A stretch of DNA of 64,000 nt. Origin: Anagrus nilaparvatae. Taxonomy: Eukaryota; Arthropoda; Insecta; Hymenoptera; Mymaridae. The position numbers were made by a program, and so were the translations under genes. The notes beneath the pieces were generated by a model, which had not been told where the DNA came from, did no database searches, and saw nothing but the letters and a program-made list of their open reading frames with translations. Positions 11,450-24,100 of this stretch are shown here, one piece after another. Within the stretch, counting starts at the first letter, position 1. Every line of letters starts with the position of its first letter. The DNA is taken from contig JAKSXM010000007.1 of assembly GCA_022575985.1 (NCBI GenBank), positions 17,610,501 to 17,674,500 of the forward strand, given 5' to 3'.

Positions 11450-14400
11450 TTCTAGTGAAAATTATCAGAAACTAGAGTTGTATCAACTAGACTTATACCT
11501 TACACTAAAAATCTAGCGAAATTATGCTCTATGAAATTGAGCTCGTTAGCGATATGGAAAAAAACTAATAAGGGGATTACAAGAAATTTAAACCAAATAA
11601 CCCCAAATGGCTATGGATCGGTTTATTATGTTAAAAAAAATTCCGACCATACTCTGTTTCTACTTTATGTTTTTTATATTTGCAATTTTATATATGCAAC
11701 CTTGTAAGTTAGCCAAAATACTTCTAGTTGTTCTCATTTTTTATTTAAGAGTCATCTTTTGATACCCGCAAACTGCAATTTTTTATCAGTAATTCTTTTA
11801 CAATTATAGTCAATAAACAGAATGCTCATATTTGGCTCAAAATTAGCAATTTTTAAAATACTACCGAAATTGTAATATTTGAGGAAAATGGGTTTCCTAG
11901 GTCTCAAATTTTCTACATAGTGTAGACATGAACCTATATTTCGTAATCACTTTTTTTTGCTGGTGGATCCATAAAATTTCTAATGAGTTTTTACATTTTT
12001 TGGTATGCTAAATACGAATATTAAATCTGTACCTAAAATGGCCCAGTAACCTCGAATTTTTATTGTGGGTAACTTGAACGTTCTGGGTAAATAAGGATTT
12101 CATAAGGTATTTTATTAATTATTTAATAATACGTATTTTATTACATTTGTAATAATATGTAATGTAATAAAATTACATATGTAATAAAATAAGTAATAAT
12201 AATTTTATAAGGTATTTTATTACATATGTAAATGGATACGAATTCAGGTATAAAAAAGTTATTAACAGGAAATTTGATTATCCAACTTTCATTTATCTTG
12301 TTAATTTTAACTAATTTTAACTAGCTTGTCCACAACTCGATAGTTATTTATACTTCCGTAAACATTTTAAAAAAATTTTTAGCAGTTTTTAAGTAATTTT
12401 AGGCACAGTTTTTTGAATTTACATTTATGGCTTTAAAAAACTTCTATTTTTTTGGGTATTGAATTACAAGGTATTATACATTTTAAGATTCATAAAATTG
12501 ATATTGCATAAGTTTTTAAAAAATTTTAATTAGTTTCATTTTTTGTAATTCTTTACCAAATTAAGCAAATTTACCTAAAATTTCATTGGGATTATTAAAT
12601 ACTGAACTCTAGTATTATTAATTAAATAATGCATGAGAAAACTAAGTTTTCTTAATTATAGCAAGAGTTGAAATACGAACAATAATTTGATGCATATATT
12701 TGTTTGCATTATTGTAACTGTGTGCGTTTTCAAATCTTATAAGTATTTATATATCATTTAAAACAACGTAAGTATTAGAAATCGGCTAAATTGAAGTATC
12801 TTACCAAGTAGCGAAATAAGTTTTTACTTAAAATATTTTACTTGAAAGACTCAGTTTTCAAGACTTACAATTTAAGAACTAAATTCTCTTAATAATTGTA
12901 AAATTAAAATGTCTTATCGTTCAAATTATCGTAGAAAGTTTTAAAATTATTTTACAAGCCTCAGAATATAACTAATTATTTTGGTTAATAAACAATTTTT
13001 TTAATTTTCAATAGGTAAATGAATTTTTTTTTCTTATCCAAAAATGTAATTTTATTCTCTTTATTTATTAGAAAAAACAAAATTGAAAACTTTTTTTTTC
13101 TATTGACTTAATAATGAATTAAATAAAATTTTCTCTCTCTGTCTATCACTTTTATTCTGAACAAAAAAGGAGCATTGTTTATTTTGTATTTTATTTTCTT
13201 GGATGTTTTCAATATATTAACTCAAGCCACGTAAACTTTTTCTTTACAAAAATAACTTTATCAGTCTAAGAATAGTGCATCTTATCAATATAAAGTTAAA
13301 AATAAATAATAAAGATAATTAAGAATGTTTCTTTATTTTCATTTAATTAATTGTTTACAATAATTTTGTAACAAAAAATAAAATACTGGGGTTTTTTGAG
13401 GTTAAAATTATTTCAAGGCATAGAGAATGGAGGAAAAGTGTACTAAATACTATGTTAAATATAGTCTGATAATAAAAATTTATGGAAAAATTATGAAATT
13501 TAGTTGTTTTTGATTTTGTCAATGAATTCCATAATCTCAAGAAAAAAAATTTTATTTTTTTGCCCCCAGCTTTATTTGTAGATAGTAGACATGGTCAAAG
13601 GGAATTCCGCTAACGGAAGAGAATTTTTTTTCCAGTGTACAATGTTTTTATAGAATGCAAAAAAACATTATTTGAAAACCTTCCAGTTCACATTGTGGAA
13701 AACTTTGCAAATACTTATTTTAAATATTTTAGTTTTTTCGATTTTCCCGGAGATTTTCTTTAAAATAATGTCACAAGCGGTTTCAGTGAGTAATGTATGA
13801 ACCCTTACAGCTTATATCTCTGATTTTTTAAAATTACTTCGAAAATAGATTCTGGAAATTCAGAATATAAAAAAAAAGTATAATCAGCTACAACTGCTGA
13901 AGGCTCAATTTCATAGAGTTTGTAAGACCTATCAATCTAAAATAAACATCTTCGCTCTGGAAAAGTCGATTTTTCATTTATTCAACTATTTAAAAGTACA
14001 ATATTATTAATGCATAACTGCATTTTTTGATAGGTCACTCTAGTAACCAACTTGGTCCATTTAACAAATTTTTCCCCATATATATTCACACAAAAAATCT
14101 TCATTTATATAATACGTCAATTTACAAACACATAAATTAACTAAATATGTATTGATTAAATTTTATCCTATTTAGCAGCGTTAAATATCGTAAAATAGAT
14201 TATTCAAGTTAATTTCAAGTTAATTCAGTGGTATTAGTCAACGTCATGTCGTACATTAACTGCTAGTTCTTAACTTTTTTATTTAGCTTTTTTTTTTAGA
14301 TTTTTTTCATGTTTTTTTTTTATTTAATCGACAGAAATTCGTTAAAAGTAGGTATTTATTTTTTTATAAATTATTTTCAAGTGTAAATTAAATATTTAAA

Positions 14401-14560
14401 TTAATGTGAAAATAGAAAGATTACTTCAAGAATTCTATTTTTAAAATACAACAAAACATGATAAATTAAAATAAAATAAAAAAATAGGGTAATAGAATAT
14501 TTCTTTACAATGCAATTTTAATATTCATAACTTTTTGAGAATTACAATCTTTCAATGAAA
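11450..14560. other. AT-rich stretch, no gene recognised
   Basis: No credible exon on either strand. 12115-12235 is a low-complexity segment of TTACAT / ATGTAATAAAAT repeats. The minus-strand open frame at 13355-13540 has no recognisable domain and its composition matches the surroundings. Confidence 0.5.
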
Positions 14561-14565
14561 TTTAA

Positions 14566-14823
14566 GGTGGCTCGCTTATCAGGACTGCAACTGTAAGACT
14601 TATATATTCTTGTAGGTTAAGGTTCATAATAAACGATGGTACCAAACTTTTAGCCTCAAGCTGAATAAATTTTTGATAAAAACAAGGTTAAAATTTAAAA
14701 TTTAACCAGTTTAATTTTGTAAAGAAAAAAAAATTATTAAAATAAAATAACTATTTAACATTAAATAAAACTTGAATTCTGGACGTGATCGAGGATTATT
14801 ATTATTATGATGAGGGAACCACC
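14566..14823. mobile_element. TTAA-flanked MITE (piggyBac-like)
   Basis: Left end GGTGGCTCGCTTATC and right end GATGAGGGAACCACC are imperfect mirrors, and TTAA lies directly outside at 14562-14565 and 14824-14827. There is no ORF. This is the second of three TTAA-bordered elements in the window. Confidence 0.55.
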
Positions 14824-15085
14824 TTAAATGGAATATCAAATAAAGAATATTTGCATTAAAAAAATTTTTTTTATATAAAATTTTTTTTCACATACTCTAA
14901 AACACACACCGACACATGCATGTTTTTATTTTTTTTTATTGTTTGTCATATTGCACAAAGTTAAATTTATTTAGCTTTTTGCAGTATACATGCAATATAT
15001 TTCATACGTACTTCGTTTGAGTATTCAGAAGCTAAATATATAACAATTCGTGGTTTTTTTTAATCATTCATCGATACATCGCACC

Positions 15086-15131
15086 TGTTTTTTTGTTTTT
15101 TTTTTTTTGTTTTTTTTGTTTTTTTTATATT
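15086..15131. repeat. T-rich low-complexity tract
   Basis: Runs of T broken by single G residues. Confidence 0.85.
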
Positions 15132-15538
15132 TGAATTTTAGGATTTTTAAAAATATTGTCATTTTTTAAATTATAAAATATTTTCTGGTTTAATATTTTT
15201 TAATTGACTAAATGCAAATGGCATTCAATTCTAATGCGGTCTGCATTAGGTAACTATTTTATATATTTATTAAAAAATTAATAATGCGATTTTTTCCGAT
15301 AAAACAAAAATTTAATCTACTAAATGAGTCATAAAATAATTGTGAGTCTATACAGACATAATCTAAAGTTACAATATTATATTCAAATATTTTAAATAAA
15401 TTTAGTTTAATTGTAATACAGACCTGATTATAGGAATTTATTCCTGAAACCAGTCGTCTAATTATTATACAAAAACAAGTTGTAAAAAGAAGGATCAATA
15501 AATAAATTAAAATAAATATGTTTTGATTAAATTACCTA
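15132..15538. other. AT-rich stretch with a hydrophobic minus-strand frame
   Basis: The minus-strand frame ending near 15259 contains IYLLILLFTTCFCIIIRRLVS, a hydrophobic run followed by arginines. That would suit a membrane segment with a stop-transfer signal, but no convincing acceptor was found and the upstream side is a MITE. Not called as an exon. Confidence 0.3.
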
Positions 15539-15724
15539 CACTGTTAAAAATACCCTAAAAATTTTCGTAAATTAACGAAAAATTCGTAAATTTACTAAAA
15601 AAATCGAGATTTTACTATCGATCGTAAATTTACAATTTTATACAATTTTTTTAGTAAAATTACGACGAATTCGTAATTTTACGATAATTTCGTATAATTA
15701 CCATAGGGTATTTTTATAACAGTG
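15539..15724. mobile_element. Small palindromic MITE (TA target)
   Basis: Ends CACTGTTAAAAATACCCTA and the mirrored ...TAGGGTATTTTTATAACAGTG, with TA on both sides (15537-15538, 15725-15726). The interior consists of TTCGTAAATTTAC words in mirrored order. It is related in design to family B but has a different subterminal sequence. Confidence 0.8.
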
Positions 15725-15726
15725 TA

Positions 15727-16943
15727 TTTAAAATACAAAGGACCGCAGCGAATGTGTTAAACACAACGTAATGCTGAATAAAACTTCTATTAATATAAGA
15801 ATTTATACTGTGCCAAATTTATAAATTACATACTAAATTCCTTTGTTAAATTTCAAAATGCTATCTGTAAATTCAAATTCTATAATAAAAAGGTAGATTT
15901 TTCAAAATACTTAGATAGTATTAATATTTGAATTTTAATAAAAATTTTAGATTTTTATTTTTTTTTCTTACATTTAGAATTCATCCTAAATCATTTTTAT
16001 CGTTGTTTTTTTCAAGCAAAATATGTAACAGCCAACTCATATAAGAAAATTTAGGATGAATTTCAATAAAAAGTAATAAAAAGTAAAATAGCTTTCTGAA
16101 TTGGCAAAAAAACTAATATGTGAAGTATAAAAAAAACTTTTCTTTAGTTTTATATGTGAGAGTAAAATATAGAAATTATTCATTTAAATTATAATTTATT
16201 TGCTGGGCACGTCCAAAGTAAAATAATAAAAGGTATGATACGTTGGCTAATTTATAATTGAATCTACTTAAAAACTATTCACGGAAGAAATATTTTATTA
16301 TGCAGAATATTTGCATTGAAAAACAATAATAATAATATTAGGGTCAAGGAGTTCGTTTTGAACAGAGCTAAGAAATATGTAACTAGAAGCAGTAATTAAT
16401 GAGTAGTTTTAGACATAGAAAACTTTCTAATAATACTTGAATTTGAAAAAATCGATTATATAATTGTACATAACGTGACAAAGGACGAAGCTAAAATTTC
16501 CATTTCTTCCTATTATAACCCCTGAGGTACAGGAAGTAATATCACGACCTTAGTCAATAAAAAAGGATGCCTAGAATTGTAATTGACTAGCAATTTACCA
16601 TTCACGGCTTCGCCTTTGCATGTGATTTGGGTCATTCTTTTTTTTTCTGGACAAGTGGTTATTTTATTCTATCTGCTCGGATATCTTCGATTTCTTCTCA
16701 CTGCTTTTATTTGCTTTTCTGTAATACTATACTAGAGTCTGTGCATCTTTTAGCATAGGAATAAAAAGTACGCTTTCAGTCTCTTTATTATTCAAAGAAG
16801 TAAGCAATTTTTAGAAAAATATAAAGAAAAAAATTTCTTTTTTTACTATTCCACGCAAAATAAAAAATTTTCTAAATAATACGTGGGTGAATTCAAATCA
16901 AATTATTTTTAAATTAATGGTCGTGTCTTTAAATCAGTTCCAT
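15727..16943. other. AT-rich non-coding stretch
   Basis: No gene seen. The piece at 16595-16660 is a partial relative of the structured repeat at 8705-8935. Confidence 0.45.
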
Positions 16944-17367
16944 ACTGTAAAAAGTAACTTTCTTATTAACAAAAAAATTAGAACATTTTTGAAAAATTAG
17001 TAAATTTTCACAAAAATTTGTAATTATTCGAAAAAAATCGTAAATTTACTAAATTTAGTATATTAACAAAAAATTCGAGTATTCTCGATTTTTTTTTGTG
17101 AATTCGCAAGAAAAATTGTTAATTTACAATTTTTTTTCGAAAATTTATAAAAAATAGTTGTAAATTTCCGAAAAATAGTTGTGAATTTACAACTTTTTTC
17201 GTAAAATCACAAAAAAAAATCGAAAATCCTCTAATTTTTCGATAATATACTAAATTTAGTAAATTTACGAATTTTATCGAATATTTACAAAATTTTTTGA
17301 AAATTCACTAATTTTTCGAAAAAATTCTATTTTTTTTGTAAACCTAAGAAAGTTACTTTTTACAGTG
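16944..17367. mobile_element. MITE family B, copy 2
   Basis: Near-identical in ends and interior to the element at 11076-11444 and closest to the copy at 27799-28227. The left terminal C appears lost and the flanks are not a clean TA pair. Confidence 0.8.
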
Positions 17368-17399
17368 CATATAGTATTTTTTCCCAAAAATATTTAAAA

Positions 17400-17800
17400 T
17401 AAGCCTCCATGGAAATTTTTTGCTTTTAAGATTCAATTCTCGATTTTTGGTAATTTTTAAAAATTAACAACTAATTTTTTATACTTTTTCCCTTATTCAC
17501 ATTTTTTACAGGTGTATCTTTTTATGTACTTAATTTGAAAACAATAAAAAAGAATTGTATTTTACGGATTTCTCGCGCTTGCGCAGTAGAAAAAAAAATT
17601 TAACCCCGCAGAATCAGATTGTACGGGAAATTTTCGAATGGAGCTTAAACGGAAATAATTTTTCATGATAAAATATGCATAGAACCAAAAAGTAGCTGCT
17701 ATTTTTTAAAAATGACTAAAAAAAGAGAATGGCTGCCGAAAATTGAGAATTGAATTTTACAGTTTACTAGTTTCCATTGAGAGTTATTTTTAGTAGTACA
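17400..17800. repeat. Inverted repeat, probable decayed MITE
   Basis: AGATTCAATTCTCGATTTTT near 17430 is mirrored by AAAATTGAGAATTGAAT near 17735; CTCCATGGAA near 17405 is mirrored by TTCCATTGAG near 17773. Between them is a CTCGCGCTTGCGCAGTAG segment, resembled near 52350 by GCGCATACGCAAG. Confidence 0.5.
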
Positions 17801-19097
17801 TTTGGGATATAATCAATGGCGGATCTAGAAAATTTTTTGGCAGGTCAAACTGATGCTTCGTGGAACCAATAGAATGTCACGACCATCAATTTAAAACTTG
17901 GATTATTTAAATTTACCCATGTACATATACAAAAAATACAATAGTTTAGACATTTTTAAGTTTATTTTTAAGTCCTGAAAATTAAAAAAATCTAAAAAAA
18001 TTAATTTATGAACTTCATACATTTTTCTGCGAAAGTGTCTTTTCTTGAAATTGTTCTATAAATCTAAATTCAAGATAAAAAATTTGGCAAACTAAAAAAA
18101 ATTAAAAACATTAATTTGGTTCCTGGGAAATTACCTTAATCTGTCCATACAAATACACACGTACATTCATACACACACACGCGCGCATAAAAGAATTACT
18201 AGACTGTGTGAAAAGCTAGAAAATTAAGAACGTTTTTCATTTAATTCATATAACATTTAGCGCATTATGACATCAGTTAATGGTTAGTGACTACACAAAA
18301 CAAAAAATCTTGATCAAAGAAGCTTATTAAGTGCATTTAATAACAAAGATCTCTTTGTATAACAGTCAAAAACACACTTTCATAAACACTGAAAAATTTA
18401 AATGTATAACCATAAATTAATTTTCTTTATTCAAAAATAAATTTCATAAAATAAAATTTTATGAAATATAATATTAAATATTTTACTCACTTGTTTACTG
18501 AAAAGAGATTCAAGATTATCCTTTAGATTAACCAAAGACGTACTTGTTGGTTTATTTGCTAGTTTTATTCGACATATAAATTTGATTCGATCTAAAATAA
18601 AAAAAAATAAAAAATTTATGTATTTTTATAATATGATCTTTTCATTTACAGATATGAATAAAAAAAATATAACATTAAAAATATTCGTTATTGTATCAGT
18701 AAAAGATAAAACAAATATACAAATAAAATATTATAAAAGAAAATATAATAAAAAGAAAAAAAAAACGACAATCCCTGTACATATTTATTTACGTATGACA
18801 AATACAACAACAACAAACACAACAATGTAGAAAAGAAAATAAGATTTTTTTTTTTTGGTAAAAATGTAGAAATTTCTGTGAGTTTATTATATTGATCATG
18901 CTCATATTCTTCTCTTTTTTTTACGTACATACATGTGATAAAAACTATTTTATAAAAATATTACCAGTCTAAAATAAAATAAAAAAAGGAAAGAAAAATT
19001 ATTCTATAAATAATCTCTGTAAATATATATATGTATATATGAATAATTTCATGATTATGTTTTTGGAAGTAGTTCAAAATAACCTAATTTACGAGTT
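17801..19097. other. AT-rich non-coding stretch with microsatellites
   Basis: AC/CG alternation near 18165-18190 and an A-rich tract at 18595-18780. Open frames here (18582-18830 plus, 18688-18930 minus) are low-complexity K/N-rich or F/L-rich translations without domains. Confidence 0.5.
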
Positions 19098-19641
19098 CCA
19101 AATTTTAAGGACTTATGACCCCAATTGGAAAAAAAAAGCAAATATCCACATTACCGACGTTATTTTTTTTAAATAATTTGCAGTTTAAAATAAAATTAGT
19201 TGTATAAATATTAAAAAATGTGTTTATTATGTAATATTATTGCAAAAAAAATTATTTTAATTTTATAAATTATGAAAAAACATTATTATTTTAGGTTATG
19301 GTACTTGCTAAAAATTGGTTTTCACTGAATAATTAATGATTGAATGTGGTAACTTAGATAAAATAAATTGGAAATATAATCTTTGACAATTTATTTATCA
19401 TATAAAATAAGTTTCATCTCCCTGTGTCATCATTATCATACTTTTTGTAAGCTCCAAATATGAATTTCCATAAGAGCAATGTTAAACTGCCTACTTTTAA
19501 TTTGCAATAAAAAGATAATTAATGTGGTAATAGATAAAAAACCAAGTTCAATTCAACTTTAAAAATCTTTAGCTTTAATAATTTTCCTGTTTCATTCAGT
19601 TCTGTCATCATTTCCAATTAGGGTCATAACTCCTTAAGTCT
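19098..19641. mobile_element. MITE family A, copy 2
   Basis: Matches 6187-6722 across its length, including the mirrored ends around ACTTATGACC and GGTCATAACTCCTTAAG. Differences are scattered substitutions and small indels, so both copies are old. Confidence 0.75.
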
Positions 19642-21185
19642 ATTAAAAAATTTTAATAAATACTCCAATGTCAACGTGGTAATTGGTCTGATTTTTCGAG
19701 AAAAAAAAAATTAAATAATTTGAAAAAATAGACAACAATTTCGGAATTCTATTTCTTTGGTTTTGTAGCTTACATAAAAATATTAAATACATACTTGTTT
19801 CAATTTTTTATTTAAATAATAATAAACAATAGAAAAATTGAAATTAATTCGGACGTAAGACGAAATATAGATTTTCTATACTTTTAGCATTACGTTTCGT
19901 CTACTGCAACGTCATGAATCCAGTATTTTTGCTATACTTTATTAAGTAATTACTTTGTCTTTTTTAATAATAGGATATATAGCTATATGTTTTTAACAAG
20001 TTTTTAAATATTTTCAGAATATCTAATGATATCAATACGCTAAAACAAATTATTTTAGTTTCTGATACCAGAATCTTGGTTGTGGTTACCGGACTTTTTT
20101 TTGTCTAAAAAATTGTAAATGGCTTGAAACGTAAAAAAAATTTAAAAAACATGATTTTAACTTCAAGTAACGTTGTACATACCATAAAAATAAAAAAATA
20201 CTTATAGCTGGTTTGTATAGGTATAAGGTATTGTGAGAGATACATGACTTTGTTTTATCGCTGAAGTTAAGTTTGATCTCTTTGTTAATTGATAATAATT
20301 TTTTTACTAAATTTTCTCTTTTGCTGTTTAATTATTTATTAATAAATTTTACTCTTTAGTGGGAACAAGTAAAGAGGCAATCAAAAAACAGCTTTTATTC
20401 AAAATACTTTTAATAATAACCTTTTAAGCTGTAATTTACAGTTAATTCAAAGCGTTTTTAAAACCTTTTTATTGATTTTTACCGATTTTTTCATTCAGTG
20501 CACTACATTAAAAAATTTTTTTTTTAGAGAATAGTTTTATGACCCGAAGTATCATCTTCGGTATTTTTCTCTATGGTCAGTTTGGGAAATAAGAAACACC
20601 CTAATGTACAATGTTAATATAATTTTTATAATTAAAAGCCAAAAAAACAAAAATTGATTATTCAACTGAATGAGGTAACGTGAAATTACTCATATATGAA
20701 ATATATATATAATTTTTACGTGAAAAATATGCAAAGGAAAAAAGTTATAATGAGTCTCTAATTTTTGTTTTTATTATTATAATTATTTTATTTTTGTAAA
20801 AAATTAGATGGCAAAATAAAAATATGAATAAAATATAAAATAAAAATATAAAAAATTAAAAAAAATACCCTTTTTAATTATATACATAAGAAAATTTTAA
20901 TTACGTTCGTTTTAATTAGGTGTTTTTTGGGGTATAACAATTAATAACCTGAGTTTTAGAAGCATAAATTTTTTGAATGCAAAGATATTGAACAAAAAAA
21001 TTAGAATACATTTTTTTAAGCACATGTTGACTATTGTATTGAACACAAAAAATTAAGCACAAAAAAAATGAAATTTAACAAATAAATTTATACGAAATAA
21101 ATTTCAAAAGTTTTATGCCTACAAATTATAGGTGCTGAATTTATTTGTTAAATTTGTATTGAAAACATTGTATTTAATTGGTTTC
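19642..21185. other. AT-rich non-coding stretch
   Basis: No exon recognised. The segment near 20085-20115 (TTGTGGTTACCGGACTTTTT) resembles ones at 44130 and 44280, a minor dispersed repeat. 20980-21065 contains TTTAAGCACATGTTGA..TATTGAACACAAA, mirrored at 24090-24170, marking the outer part of an inverted arrangement around the 22.4-23.9 kb palindrome. Confidence 0.45.
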
Positions 21186-21189
21186 GTCC

Positions 21190-24100
21190 TTATTTTTTAG
21201 TTACCTACCATTCTGATAGGTGAAATTTTAGTTTTTGATTTTTTGAGATATAAGCACGTTTTGAGACCTCGGGAAGCTAAAAACCGTTTTTGAAAAAAAT
21301 TCTGTATGTGTGTGTATGTGTGTGTGTGTGTATATATGTATGTATGTACGTATGTAAGGATGGAGGTAACCGTGATATTTCACCATTTTGGTATAAAAAC
21401 CTAATTTTTTTTTCAAAATTTTTTTTTTATCGTGGATGTAATCCCTTATTTTTTCTACTAAAGTCCTAATACCTAAAAGTATCGGTTTTACATGATATCT
21501 CGATTCTGATAATTAATTTTTTGAAAATCTTTGTACCATAATTTTTGCTACCAAAAAATAGGAAGTATACAAAAAATATATACACAAAAATATATACCTA
21601 CCAATATACAAAAAACCCAAAAATAATTTTTTCCTTTTTGGACGTAGTACCTAATTTTTTTCTATGAAAGTATTAATTTTAGAAACATCGTTTTTACTCG
21701 ATTTATTGGATCTGATACTTAATTTTTTCAACATTTTATCTAAAAATTTTTGCCATAAAAAATACAAAAAACAGAAATTTTTTTCTTTTTCGATGTAGGA
21801 CCTAATTATATATTTTCTATGGAAGTACCAGTTTTTGAAATGCCGTTTTCACTCGATTTTGTGAGATTTTTCTGATACATAATTTTTTGAAATTTTTTTT
21901 CTCAAAATTTTCTACATAGAAAATCATAAAAAACGCGATGATTTTTTTTTTGTTGGGAAGTACCTATTGAAGTACTAATTTTAGAAATATTGTTTTTATC
22001 AATTTATCGAATTGGGTACCAAATTATGACACATCCATATAATTGTGAGAATGCATTGCAAGTTTATAGAGATCTGTTTAAAAAAAAGCTTAGTTCGACT
22101 AAAACAAACGCAAATTGATCAACTTTTTACAATCATAGCATAAAATTATACGTAAAAATAAAAATTTTTTAAGTGAAATTGATGTTTTTTAATTTTTCCG
22201 GAACGTAACCCCCAATTTCCCTTAAGACTAATGTTTCCGTATTAGCAACACCTTTCAAAAACGTAACCCTTGCGAATACAGAAGGATGCCCATATAATTT
22301 TTTCCGTCAAAAAGCAAAAAAACTCCATTCTTTTTTTTTGTTGACGTTATACCTAATTTTTTGCAATACCCATGTAAAAACAATGATACAACGAATATAC
22401 AATTTGTATACAGGATTGTATACAAAAAAAAAATATACAAAAATGACTGTATACAATTTTTTAATTGCATACAATTCAACCAGATTTGACACCTGAATAC
22501 AATCCAACCAGATTCGAGGAATGAGAATTAGAAAATTTAGAAAAAGAGAAAAAGAAAAGAAAAATGGCCCTGCAATTCGGCTCCAGGTTTATTGCCTCAT
22601 GACACCAGAATATACCTAAAGTTCTAAAAAAAACATCCATTTTCTTCTAATTTTTCCAAGGTGTCTTGTTCAAAATTCGTGGTGATCTCTTCAGTGAAAT
22701 TATTTTTGTCTCTTCTAATTGTTTTTTCCACCACAAGTTATACTATTAAGCAAAGCCATTTAAATTTTTTATAAATTTATTTTGGATTAAACTTATGAAA
22801 AAATTATCTGTAATCCCAATACCATTTGTGCATACAATCATCTTGTTTTTTTTTTTAAACAATTTTTTCATTTAAAACTCATCATTATGTTTTTACTTTT
22901 TTTTTATCTTTAAATTTTCTTGCAGCAATTTTTTAAGGCATCATATTTATCAGAAAAATTCATCACTGTTGTCCAAATTTGTAATTAACAAAAAAAAAAA
23001 TAAACCTTATGCAAAAATCAATTCTTATCGAGTTATTATTTATTCTTATCGGTTATTGAGGTTAAGAAAATTATTTAAGTTGAAAACGAGCGGTCAGTTT
23101 GGCTTGACGCGATCAACTGATTATTTTTTTTTTTTTAATTGACAATTGTTATAGCAACGCAATAAAAATAAACAAGCAACTTCACGTTACCAATTGTCAA
23201 TTAAAAAAAAAATAATTAGTCGATCGCGTCAAGCCAAACTGACCGCTCGTTTTCAAATTAAGTAATTTTCTTAACCTCGATAACCGAATTGATTTTTGCA
23301 TAAGTTTTATTTTTTTTGTTAATTACAAATTTTGACAAGAGTGGTGAAAATTTTTTCTGATAAAAATGCTATAAGAAAAGATAGAAGATAAAAAAAAAGT
23401 AAAAACATAAACGCCGCCTAACAGAAACACGAATTTTAAATGAAAAATTTGTTTAAAAAAGAGAAAACAAGATGATTGGATACACAAATGGTATTGGGAT
23501 TAAAAAGAATCTTTTCATAAAAAAATCCAAAATAAATTTATAGAAAATAATTTTAAGGCGATGCTTAATGGAAACTCGTGGAAAAAAAACGATTATAAGA
23601 CACAAAATAATTTCACTGAAGAGATGACCACGAATTTTGGACAAGAAGCCTTAGAAAAATTAGAAGAAAATGGATGTTTTTTTTAGAACTTTAGGTATAT
23701 TCTGGTGTCATGAGGCAATAAACCTGGAGCCGAATTGCAGGGCCATTTTTCTTTTCTTTTTCTCTTTTTCTAAATTTTCTAATTCTCATTCCTCGAATCT
23801 GGTTGGATTGTATTCAGGTGTCAAATCTGGTTGAATTGTATGCAATTAAAAAATTGTATACAGTCATTTTTGTATACTTTTTTTTTGTATACAATTCTGT
23901 ATACAAATTGTATACTCGCTGTATCAATGTTTTTACATGGGTAACTTTTACATATGGGAGTTCTAGCTTTATAACATTTAATGTCACTTTATTTCTCAGA
24001 TATGATACATAAAATGGTAAAAATTTTCAACTCATATCAATATATTTTGTCATTGCTTGAGGAAAATCGTAGTGTCAATAATTTTCCAGCGTTTTTGTGT

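Noticed and set aside
14761..14830. Terminator-like or regulatory hairpin
   Set aside because: Better explained as the right inverted end of a TTAA-flanked MITE.
18582..18930. Overlapping open frames on both strands
   Set aside because: K/N- and F/L/Y-rich translations of A-rich DNA with no domain.
22307..24012. Pair of proteins starting MDCIQVSNLVELYAIKKL
   Set aside because: Identical sequence in the two arms of a palindrome, hydrophobic low-complexity continuation, no homologous domain.
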